Positions 7,736 through 14,064 of a stretch of DNA of 14,134 nt are shown piece by piece. The first letter of the stretch is position 1. Each line of letters starts with the position of its first letter. The stretch comes from JBCCIM01 sp045106435 (lineage in GTDB: Bacteria; Bacteroidota; Rhodothermia; Rhodothermales; JAHQVL01), in NCBI GenBank assembly GCA_045106435.1, contig JBGCEN010000198.1, forward strand, positions 1-14,134. The letters run 5' to 3'. Both the position numbers and the translations under genes were made by a program. The notes below the pieces were generated by a model. It saw only the letters and a list, made by a program, of their open reading frames with translations. It was not told where the DNA came from and did no database searches.

Positions 7736-7763
7736 CCCTAAACCTTGAACCCTAAACCTTGAA
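7736..7763. repeat. 14-bp tandem duplication
   Basis: CCCTAAACCTTGAA occurs twice head to tail at 7736-7749 and 7750-7763. It lies in the 105-bp gap between the lipoprotein stop and the asparaginase start, so it is in the asparaginase leader or promoter region. Confidence 0.8.
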
Positions 7764-7803
7764 CGATTCCCCGACGAAGCAACAGGGAATCTGTGAAGCG
7801 ACC

Positions 7804-8316
7804 CTACCCCGTACATCCTGTTGGGAGCGGAGCTGCTTCTTTCAATGCTGCTGCAAAATCCGCCGGCTTTTGCATTGCCTGAAACCCACTGCTTACTGAT
7901 CCTTGATAAACCGTACCGCCGTATCCTGTTGGATGCATGTACGCACGGATGATAACTTCCTGGTCTGCTGAAATTTCTACAGGGCCGCCAGAGCGAATAA
8001 AGGGCTGCTCATTCGGGTGGCTATGCGCCAAAATTCTTCTGTAGATGAGTGCGCCGTCGAGGCTCACAACCTCCCACCAGTTTGCATAGAGGTCACAGTC
8101 CTCATCCGGGCTGCGTATGCCTACTGAAAACTGATAACCATTGGATGGGCCGGAAGTGCTCACCGAAACGATATCTGCGAGCGTAGATGGATCGCCGGCC
8201 TCTTGTTCTTCCATCAGATCTTCGCTGGTAATCTTGGAGCTACAGGCGCTGAATAGGAAAAGACTCCCCATCAATGCCAAACAAGAAAGGCCTCGCGTGG
8301 ATAATATTATATTCAA
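7804..8316 (-). CDS. Small lipoprotein of unknown function
   Basis: The 170-residue product has a hydrophobic N-terminus followed by LFSAC, a lipobox that would lipidate C25. The mature part is beta-rich. It has landmarks I associate with an unnamed secreted family: DCDLYANWWEVV near 73-84, YRRILAHSHPNEQPF near 92-106 and GYGG near 131-134. C74 and C168 could form a disulfide. The histidine pair in AHSHPNE might bind metal, but no family function is known to me. The start is TTG at 8316. The only nearby ATG inside (residue 16) would leave too short a signal peptide. It begins five bases after the stop of the preceding FG-GAP lipoprotein gene and so belongs to the same operon. Confidence 0.8.
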   Translation of the reverse strand: MNIILSTRGLSCLALMGSLFLFSACSSKITSEDLMEEQEAGDPSTLADIVSVSTSGPSNGYQFSVGIRSPDEDCDLYANWWEVVSLDGALIYRRILAHSHPNEQPFIRSGGPVEISADQEVIIRAYMHPTGYGGTVYQGSVSSGFQAMQKPADFAAALKEAAPLPTGCTG

Positions 8317-8321
8317 GATTT

Positions 8322-9521
8322 TTATAGTGACTTGTTCCAGTAAACTATGAGGTTGTTGGTGGCTCTGCCGGCTGCAATGATGTCGAGTTTACCATCTCCA
8401 TCCAGATCAGCGACCTTGAGGTCTTCACAGGCCATCGTGTTATCATCAATGATGTGTACCGACCATGTTGTCCCTGTTTCGTCGGGAATATAAAGCTTGA
8501 TACCCACCTTGTCATCAGTATTGGGATTGCGCCAGCCGGCGATGATTTGATCGCGGCCCAAATTCAATACATCTGCAACCGCAAGTGCATGTCCTTGAGC
8601 AAAAGTCGAGTCGAGCACAACGCGTTCTCGGTTTTCTTCACCCACGTAGGCGACCAGATGGGTACCGTGTATTGGTTCTATGGTAGCAATTAGCGGCAAG
8701 TTGTCGTTAGCACTGATGCGCACCTCGCCGGCCCCATGTGTGAGTAGGTCCATCGCTGTTGCAGAGGTAGGCCACTGCCCGTTATAAAGCGCACTGCGTA
8801 CGCCTTCTTTGCCGGCTAAGTAGAGTGTTGTGCTGGTTTGTGATTCCTGCACATCAAAGTTGTGTGTCATGTGCATCTGATTATCGATCACGTGCATAGG
8901 CCACGCAGCGCGTGGATCAGCTGGCTTTGAATAGGCAATCACTTTTACTCCTGCACCTTCGCCGCCCTCGTTGCCAACGCCATGCAGGGGAAGCACAACC
9001 AAATCAAAGGTCTCATTACCCGTTTTTACCCATTGCATACGATGCGTCGTTGGCTCGTGATGTAATGCAACCGGCTCCCATTTTTGGGTTGGATCATCAG
9101 GCCTGATGAGGTAGTGCACAGATCCTGATAAACTGGCGTCATTCGTTTCGCCAGGATTCCACATCGCGCCAACTGCTACTTCTACAAGACCATCACCATC
9201 TATATCTCTGGCGGCAATCGCCACATTGTCTCTGGCTGTCAAATCTTCGGCCAGTATATGACGCTCCCAGGAGCCGTTCTGATACCAGACAAATTGCTTT
9301 TTATCTGCCAGCAATATATCAGGCTGACGGTCATGATCTACATGACCAATCGTAAGCCCATAGCCAATGCTGACGTTGCTATCTAATACCTCAGCCTCGA
9401 AGGCCGGCTGCAGGGCCGGCTCTGAAATTACCGGCTGATCTGTGTCATTGCAGCCTAGCATTCCAAATGCGAACGACGCGAGGACTAAAAAGCTGGTTAT
9501 ATATTTCCTGGATGATTGCAT
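8322..9521 (-). CDS. FG-GAP/VCBS-type repeat lipoprotein
   Basis: The product is 399 residues. A signal peptide ends in FGMLGC, placing the lipidated cysteine at 24, so it is probably anchored in the envelope. The mature protein has repeated beta-propeller blades of the FG-GAP/VCBS type. Two carry intact calcium-loop motifs, DIDGDGLVEV at 106-115 and DLDGDGKLDI at 372-381; degenerate ones are VDHDRQPDILLA near 61-72 and VADVLNLGRDQIIAG near 340. A seven-blade propeller is plausible from the length. Such proteins often bind ligands, partners or polysaccharide outside the cell, but the target is unknown. ATG at 9521 lies six bases after the stop of the upstream TIM-barrel gene, which indicates co-transcription. 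Confidence 0.88.
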   Translation of the reverse strand: MQSSRKYITSFLVLASFAFGMLGCNDTDQPVISEPALQPAFEAEVLDSNVSIGYGLTIGHVDHDRQPDILLADKKQFVWYQNGSWERHILAEDLTARDNVAIAARDIDGDGLVEVAVGAMWNPGETNDASLSGSVHYLIRPDDPTQKWEPVALHHEPTTHRMQWVKTGNETFDLVVLPLHGVGNEGGEGAGVKVIAYSKPADPRAAWPMHVIDNQMHMTHNFDVQESQTSTTLYLAGKEGVRSALYNGQWPTSATAMDLLTHGAGEVRISANDNLPLIATIEPIHGTHLVAYVGEENRERVVLDSTFAQGHALAVADVLNLGRDQIIAGWRNPNTDDKVGIKLYIPDETGTTWSVHIIDDNTMACEDLKVADLDGDGKLDIIAAGRATNNLIVYWNKSL

Positions 9522-9527
9522 AGCGCA

Positions 9528-10469
9528 TTAAATCAAGTTAAACGCATCGTGCATGGCTGTGCTGGTTGCTGACACGGCGGCTTCATTGGGAAGATCGTTT
9601 AGCTCTTTGTTGAAAGGCTCCGCGCGTACTGGACCGTCGTACTCGATTTTCACAAGCGCTTGCAGAAAAGATTTTACATCGATGACGCCCGTAGCAACGG
9701 GTAACATACGCTGTCCATCAATTTGCTCATCGATTTTGCGTCCAACAGGTACATCATTCAGGTCGCATGCTACGATTTCGGTGTTGCTTACAGTGAGGAT
9801 GTCGTCAATCGTTTCATGGGCTGTGAACCAGTGAAAGCTGTCGAGAACAACGCCTACATTCTTTCTGTCGATTGCCGAGAGTAATTCCCGCGTTTCTTTG
9901 AGAGAATGAACAAACGTGTATTTCCATTGCGCGCGAAGGGTGAGGGGGCCGACGTATTCTAAACCAAACCGGATACCATGATCACCCAGGATATTGCCTA
10001 TTTCCTGCAGTCGAGCAGTGTGTTGCTTGAAGTTTTCGTGGTAAGTCAGCGTATCATGCCTTGGCATGATCCATGTGTTCATCCGGGTAACGCCGGCTTC
10101 CTGAAGCTTTCTTGCTTTGGCAGGAAGTGCGTCTATCCCTTGTTTAAAGGTGCTCGCGTCTTTGCGGAAGTCTACAGGCAGTCCGGCACAGCCCCATTGT
10201 AAGTTGTGCTGTTTCATGCGGTCGCGAACCGATTTGATGGCCTGGTCAGACAGGCCGGCTATTTCCTCCGTAGGTGGTGAAATGGCTTCAAATCTAAAAT
10301 CAGCAGCGTAGCCAATCAATTCGTTCAGGGGTACGCTTACGCCAATAGCCCCCGGGTTCAGACTCATGGTGAATTTCCGTTGGGGCAGCAGTAGAGATGT
10401 TGCCGGTGGTCTGATAAAAGACGATGCCAAAGAGGCAGCTGACAATTGAAGAAAAGATCTGCGACGCAT
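9528..10469 (-). CDS. Tat-exported xylose-isomerase-like TIM barrel (sugar phosphate isomerase/epimerase family)
   Basis: The product is 313 residues. MRRRSFLQLSAASL at the N-terminus is a twin-arginine signal (RRxFL), implying folded export to the periplasm, probably with a metal already bound. The remainder fits the AP endonuclease family 2 / xylose isomerase-like barrel. Candidate metal ligands sit at strand ends: E171 in FGLEYVGP, D210 and H213 in VVLDSFHW, D236 in ACDLND and E284 in RAEPFN. Relatives include inosose dehydratases, hydroxypyruvate isomerases and keto-sugar epimerases; the substrate is not decidable. I chose ATG at 10469 because it puts the RR motif at the extreme N-terminus. 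The frame is open to TTG at 10499, which would add ten residues. It is the first gene of a three-gene minus-strand operon. Confidence 0.88.
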   Translation of the reverse strand: MRRRSFLQLSAASLASSFIRPPATSLLLPQRKFTMSLNPGAIGVSVPLNELIGYAADFRFEAISPPTEEIAGLSDQAIKSVRDRMKQHNLQWGCAGLPVDFRKDASTFKQGIDALPAKARKLQEAGVTRMNTWIMPRHDTLTYHENFKQHTARLQEIGNILGDHGIRFGLEYVGPLTLRAQWKYTFVHSLKETRELLSAIDRKNVGVVLDSFHWFTAHETIDDILTVSNTEIVACDLNDVPVGRKIDEQIDGQRMLPVATGVIDVKSFLQALVKIEYDGPVRAEPFNKELNDLPNEAAVSATSTAMHDAFNLI

Positions 10470-10638
10470 GTGATATAGTTGAAAATAGCCTGTATACAAC
10501 GAATATGACGTATTGGAAAAGAAAATAGCACTAAATGGAATGTATAGCCTAATGCTACGTCTATTAAAATAGTTGATGCATCATGAGAATGCCATTTAGC
10601 TGTTTCTGGAAGAGCAAATGGTGAAAAGAAACAGTACG

Positions 10639-10683
10639 AGACTGCAAATTATCAGACTGAAAATTACCAGGTTGCAAAATCGG
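10639..10683 (+). repeat. Three imperfect 15-bp tandem repeats
   Basis: The units are AGACTGCAAATTATC (10639-10653), AGACTGAAAATTACC (10654-10668) and AGGTTGCAAAATCGG (10669-10683). They lie 36-80 bp upstream of the start of the LTxxQ lipoprotein gene, inside the divergent promoter region 10470-10718. A direct-repeat operator for a regulator is possible; no clear -10/-35 pair was found. Confidence 0.5.
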
Positions 10684-10718
10684 AAATAGTTAATATTAGA
10701 TATAAACTCAGTACAGCT

Positions 10719-11783
10719 ATGAAAAATCAATCTTTATACACAAAATTTAACCGGACGATAGGTCTCGGTTTATTGCTCGCAGTTTTTGCCTTTTCAGGGT
10801 GTGATTCGAGCAACGCCATTCTGGATAGCCAGAGTGATGCAGTAGCCCCTTCGGTATCAACCCTGACGGATCAACTTCAGCTCACGGAAAAGCAGGCAAA
10901 TGAGATCGATGAACTGATCGCTAAACGCGGCGAAAACGAGCCCGGCACGCTGTGGTATGTGGCGGCGGAGCTACAAAATACACTGACTGCACAGCAAAAG
11001 GATGAACTGCTTGCCAGCATCGAAACAAAGATGGCTGAGCGAAAAGCTGCTATCAAAGAAGCCGGCGAAAAATCAGATCGTAAAGGCCGTTTTCAGCGTG
11101 GGGAGGCCTTTGAAAATGTAGTAGGTGACTTAACAGATGAGCAGAAAACCGCATTGAAAACGCTGCGTGAATCACAGCGTGAAGAAATGAAAGCACTGGT
11201 TGCCAAACGACGTGAAGGTTCTCTTGATGAGACCGCTATGAAAGAAGCTGTATCACAACTGCGCGAATCGATGGAAGCAGAGCTTGCAAACATTCTCACA
11301 GAAGAGCAACTGGCCGCAATGAAGGCTGCACGCGAAGAACGGGGGGAAGGTTTTAGAAGCCGCCGAAATGGCAATGAAGAAAAAAGAGCACGGAGAAACG
11401 CAGAAGGAAGTGAAGAAGGACAACGCAGTGGACGTTTTGGCAGGGGAGAAGCTCGTGAAGCTTTCTCTGAAGCAAGAATCGAAGCGCTGGGGCTAACAAG
11501 CGATCAACAAGATCAGATGAAAGCACTGATGGCTGAGCAGATAGAAAAGGCAGCTGCAATGTTCGATGAACTTAAAGCATCGGACGGTGATCGTGAAGCC
11601 ATGCGCGAAAAGGTAAGTGCGCTCAGGGGGGCGTCGAAGGAAGCCCTGAACGATATTTTGACTGAAGAACAGCAAGAGATCATCGCCATCCACAGGGCAT
11701 TGGCTTTTGAGAAAATGAAAAGTAGCACGGGAGAAGATGGAAGCCGGCGTGGAACAGGACGGTTAAATAGATCGAAACGCTAG
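10719..11783 (+). CDS. Lipoprotein with six LTxxQ motifs (tandem Spy/CpxP-like)
   Basis: The product is 354 residues. A signal peptide ends in AFSGC, lipidating C28. Six LTxxQ motifs follow: LTEKQ 55-59, LTAQQ 89-93, LTDEQ 138-142, LTEEQ 193-197, LTSDQ 259-263 and LTEEQ 314-318. Spy and CpxP, periplasmic chaperone/stress proteins, have two such motifs each, so this reads as three tandem units. The second and third have the same 55-residue motif spacing and each follows a GRFxRGEA segment (124-130, 239-245), suggesting an internal duplication. The protein is helical and highly charged, with Arg/Lys/Glu-rich linkers. It precedes an ECF sigma/anti-sigma/Spy-like cluster in the same direction, so a role in envelope or metal stress is likely but inferred. 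The TAG stop is part of a CTAG that is duplicated beyond the adjoining MITE-like element. Confidence 0.85.
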   Translation: MKNQSLYTKFNRTIGLGLLLAVFAFSGCDSSNAILDSQSDAVAPSVSTLTDQLQLTEKQANEIDELIAKRGENEPGTLWYVAAELQNTLTAQQKDELLASIETKMAERKAAIKEAGEKSDRKGRFQRGEAFENVVGDLTDEQKTALKTLRESQREEMKALVAKRREGSLDETAMKEAVSQLRESMEAELANILTEEQLAAMKAAREERGEGFRSRRNGNEEKRARRNAEGSEEGQRSGRFGRGEAREAFSEARIEALGLTSDQQDQMKALMAEQIEKAAAMFDELKASDGDREAMREKVSALRGASKEALNDILTEEQQEIIAIHRALAFEKMKSSTGEDGSRRGTGRLNRSKR

Positions 11784-11941
11784 GATGTGTTGACAATTAG
11801 CAGGGAAAAGAGCATTCGATGGCATTTTTGTTCAGATCAAGGCGCTTTTTGAGTTCGATGCAGCGCATCGGGCGCAAAAAGGAACGCAGCTATGGGCAAA
11901 AGGACGCGAAATGCATTTTGCAAGTTAATTGTCCACACGCC
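11784..11941. mobile_element. MITE-like palindromic element with CTAG flanks (repeat copy B)
   Basis: The element is 158 bp, flanked by CTAG at 11780-11783 and 11942-11945, which looks like a 4-bp target duplication. Its ends are inverted repeats: GTGTTGACAATTA at 11787-11799 is complementary at 12 of 13 positions to 11926-11938, and both ends start with G next to CTAG. The interior matches copy A at 3-108 and folds into the same long hairpin. It has no transposase gene, so it would have been moved in trans. CTAG targets and TGT..GACAA-like ends recall the IS427 group of IS5-family elements, from general knowledge. The left CTAG supplies the stop codon of the LTxxQ lipoprotein gene, so the insertion left that frame's end intact. 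Confidence 0.75.
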
Positions 11942-11982
11942 CTAGTACGCTGACCGGGCTTTTAAAAGGAGAATTGAAGGGG

Positions 11983-12049
11983 GACGGGATGAAGGGAAGA
12001 CAGTGTTGCACCGTCTTTTTCTTCCCGTCTTACTTTCTTCCTGTCAAAT
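11983..12049. repeat. Hairpin repeat, copy 2
   Basis: 11983-12001 pairs with 12013-12029 around an 11-nt loop: GACGGGA pairs with TCCCGTC, then AAGGGAAGAC pairs at nine of ten positions with GU allowed, leaving a two-base bulge. It is followed by CTTCCTGTCAAAT at 12037-12049, identical to the end of the hairpin at 4259-4337. Compared with that copy the stem carries two compensatory changes. It lies in the 434-bp gap 11784-12217, which has no gene and contains in order the MITE-like element, this hairpin and the leader hairpin of the sigma factor gene. Confidence 0.6.
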
Positions 12050-12128
12050 GCGCGCTCTAAACGGTAGCTTGTTATCTTATTCAGATTTAATGGCCATCAA
12101 TAACAACAGAATTTACGCAAGCACTGTT

Positions 12129-12218
12129 TGATCCTCGTGGTTCCACGTCAGATACTGGGATATGCATCACCCTGCGGACAGCGGGCCCCAGTTGTCTGAC
12201 GTTGACCACCGAGGATCA
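12129..12218 (+). promoter_or_regulatory. Long leader hairpin ending on the sigma factor start codon
   Basis: The stem pairs TGATCCTCG (12129-12137) with CGAGGATCA (12210-12218), TGGT (12138-12141) with ACCA (12205-12208), ACGTCAGA (12145-12152) with TCTGACGT (12195-12202) and ACTGGG (12154-12159) with CCCAGT (12187-12192). That is 27 pairs with small bulges, and a short hairpin in the apical loop. The 3' arm contains the only Shine-Dalgarno-like run, GAGGA at 12211-12215, and the A of the ATG. Folding would hide the ribosome site, so translational control is a reasonable inference. It has no T-run, so it is not a typical intrinsic terminator. It might instead be one more dispersed palindrome. 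Confidence 0.6.
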
Positions 12219-12934
12219 TGCAAAATGACACTTTGTTAGCTTCACAACCACATAGCGCACCTTTGTCAAAAGGAGAACAGCAGGCAGGACAAACGAACGC
12301 GGAAGGTTTTCAACAGCCGGCCAAGCCTGTTTTGTCCGAATCGTCGTCTGTAGAAGGCGCTGCGTTGAATGAGGCAACGGTTGATGAAACCGTGTTGGTA
12401 GAACAAGCAAGAAAGGGCGATAGAAAAGCTTTTCGTATGCTTGTGGAGCGATACCAGCAGAGCGTAGCGCTTACTGTAGTTTCTATGCTCGGCAGGACCA
12501 GCGACGTTGATGATGTAGTGCAGGAGGCTTTTGTGCGGAGCTATCAAACCATGGATCGGTTTCGAGGAGATGCCAGTTTTGCGACGTACGTCAAAAAGAT
12601 TGCTATCAATAAATCACTCGATGTTTTACGCCGGCGCAAGCGATTTCTGGGTCGGTTTTTAAGCCGGGATGACGACGCGCAGCTTTTATCTGAGCCGGCT
12701 GCTGATTCTCGTGATGCAATTGTGCTTAACGAACGTGCTAAAATGGTACATGCTGCCATCGATACCCTGCCGCCGAAGCATCGCGCTGTTGTAGTGCTTC
12801 GAATGATCGAAGGGTATTCCACAGAAGAAACAGCGCAAATGCTTAACTTGGCCTACGGGACCGTACTGTCAAGGCTTAGTCGGGCGCAAAAAAAGTTGAA
12901 AGACGTACTTGCACCATTAATTGCGCCTACGTAA
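12218..12934 (+). CDS. ECF-type RNA polymerase sigma factor
   Basis: The product is 238 residues. Sigma region 2 spans about 60-142, with DVDDVVQEAFVRSYQ at 96-110 and ATYVKKIAINKSLDVLRRRK following, for core RNA polymerase and -10 binding. Region 4 spans about 172-230, with LPPKHRAVVVLRMIEGYS and a helix-turn-helix ending SRLSRAQKKLK, for -35 binding. There is no region 1.1 or 3, as expected for group 4 factors. The first 55 residues are a Gln/Ser/Ala-rich tail outside the usual 170-200-residue length, so the true start may lie downstream at a TTG/GTG near residues 39-60. ATG at 12218 has a GAGGA three bases upstream, inside a hairpin. The anti-sigma-like gene follows after 75 bp, so the pair is probably co-expressed. 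Confidence 0.93.
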   Translation: MQNDTLLASQPHSAPLSKGEQQAGQTNAEGFQQPAKPVLSESSSVEGAALNEATVDETVLVEQARKGDRKAFRMLVERYQQSVALTVVSMLGRTSDVDDVVQEAFVRSYQTMDRFRGDASFATYVKKIAINKSLDVLRRRKRFLGRFLSRDDDAQLLSEPAADSRDAIVLNERAKMVHAAIDTLPPKHRAVVVLRMIEGYSTEETAQMLNLAYGTVLSRLSRAQKKLKDVLAPLIAPT

Positions 12935-13009
12935 CAGTGATTCACTCAAGTGCATCAAATTTAAGGTGGCGGTTGTTTTGCAGTATGAAATTATATTTTT
13001 AGTTAGATC

Positions 13010-13519
13010 ATGAAAGAAGACCAGTATACAGGACTTAACGGAGGCTCAAAAAAAGCCTTCGATACCGACTTCTTGCTTCGATATCTGGAAGGAAAGCTTT
13101 CGGATACTGATGTGACGAAGTTGGAATCCAGTCTACAACACTCGGTTGCCCTCAGGGATGAACTGGCTCGTTTGGAAGCAACGCAGTCTCTTTTGCAGCA
13201 GGCTGCAATTACTTCTTCTGAGGACGTGCTGGATCCTTTCTTTACTGATCGGTTGATGAAGAAGCTTGCGCCAGATGCTGCTTCCAATACGTTGGAGGAT
13301 GAGCTTGCCGGCTTGCTGACAAGGCTTTTCCGGCCAGTGGCCATTGCAGGTTTGTTTCTCGCTTTGTGTCTTGCTGTCTACAATATTAATTTATCCAACG
13401 GATATTCTTCAGACCCGTCAACTACGGAGTCCATCTTTGCTATGCCGCCCATAACCTCCATGGCTGTGTATGATCTGGATTATTACGCAGCCCAATCGGA
13501 GACGGAGACCTTGCCATGA
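13010..13519 (+). CDS. Membrane anti-sigma factor-like protein
   Basis: The product is 169 residues. The N-terminal cytoplasmic part, about 15-105, is helical and resembles anti-sigma domains (DFLLRYLEGKLSDTDVTKLESSL near 20-42, a common opening in which the start of the chain packs against the sigma factor). It lacks the HxxxCxxC zinc motif of ZAS proteins. One transmembrane helix follows at about 109-125, then a short exported tail of about 40 residues. It should hold the upstream ECF sigma at the membrane until a signal arrives. Its stop overlaps the next start by ATGA (13516-13519), indicating translational coupling with the Spy-like sensor. Assignment rests on position and topology more than on strong sequence motifs. 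Confidence 0.78.
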   Translation: MKEDQYTGLNGGSKKAFDTDFLLRYLEGKLSDTDVTKLESSLQHSVALRDELARLEATQSLLQQAAITSSEDVLDPFFTDRLMKKLAPDAASNTLEDELAGLLTRLFRPVAIAGLFLALCLAVYNINLSNGYSSDPSTTESIFAMPPITSMAVYDLDYYAAQSETETLP

Positions 13520-14037
13520 CCGCAAAAACTAAATCTATCGTCATAATTATCGGAACGCTTATCGTTGGGGTGATCATTGGGTCGCTGGCTACCGGTGCCG
13601 TGTTCTCACAGCGTGTGGCTGAAATCCAGGCGTTGCGCGATGAAAACGGCATGACGCGATTTCTCGAACGTGTCATCAAACCTAAAGATGAAGCGCAGCA
13701 GAAAGAAATTCGGGCGATACTCAAGAAGACTGCCAGTCAGCAAATGGAAATTCGTCGATCCATTGTGATGGAGCACCGAGAGGTTTTTCAGGAATTGCGC
13801 GCTGAACTGGCCGAAGTGTTGACCCCGGAGCAGAAGGTTGAACTGCGTGAGTGGATAGAGCAAGATCGCCGCCGGCGACCGGGTTGGCCACCGCCTGAAT
13901 TTAACCGGCGCGAGGGAGATCTCCGTTTTCAACGGATGCCCATGGATTCAACTGGCTGGAAAGGCCGCCGCTGGAAACGCAGATTTGAAGATGATGCGCC
14001 GGCAACGGCAGATTCTACTGCTACCGAACAACCTTAG
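13516..14037 (+). CDS. Membrane-anchored CnrX/Spy-like periplasmic sensor
   Basis: The product is 173 residues. One transmembrane helix at about 8-30 has a short cytoplasmic head, leaving the rest in the periplasm as an anchored or signal-anchor protein. Residues about 45-120 form a helical hairpin domain of the heavy-metal resistance / Spy-CpxP type, with a degenerate first motif (IKPKDEAQQKEI, 54-65) and a clear LTPEQ at 102-106. The tail is rich in Arg, Pro and Trp (DRRRRPGWPPPEF), then acidic and low-complexity. In the known CnrYXH arrangement, a similar protein senses metal outside and signals through the anti-sigma partner; that role is inferred here. No histidine-rich metal site is evident, so envelope stress is an equal alternative. 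Overlap with the preceding gene makes co-translation likely. Confidence 0.8.
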   Translation: MTAKTKSIVIIIGTLIVGVIIGSLATGAVFSQRVAEIQALRDENGMTRFLERVIKPKDEAQQKEIRAILKKTASQQMEIRRSIVMEHREVFQELRAELAEVLTPEQKVELREWIEQDRRRRPGWPPPEFNRREGDLRFQRMPMDSTGWKGRRWKRRFEDDAPATADSTATEQP

Positions 14038-14040
14038 CTC

Positions 14041-14064
14041 GACTTTGTCCTTTTGGACAAAGTC
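14041..14064 (+). terminator. Stem-loop after the sigma/sensor operon
   Basis: GACTTTGTCC at 14041-14050 pairs perfectly with GGACAAAGTC at 14055-14064 around TTTT, three bases after the sensor stop. The 10-bp stem is strong, but the bases after it (TCGAATATCG) are not a T-run, so it may instead mark the 3' end by blocking decay, or be a rho-dependent end. Confidence 0.55.

Noticed and set aside
10672..10706. Sigma-70-like promoter TTGCAA...TATTAG or TATAAA before the LTxxQ lipoprotein gene
   Set aside because: Spacings of 16 and 23 bases and poor -10 matches in an AT-rich stretch give no better than chance support.
12266..12547. 93-codon minus-strand frame opposite the sigma factor
   Set aside because: It is antisense to sigma region 2 coding sequence and lacks any domain.
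14041..14064. Classical intrinsic terminator with T-tract
   Set aside because: The stem is perfect but no run of T follows on either strand, so only a generic stem-loop at the operon end is claimed.
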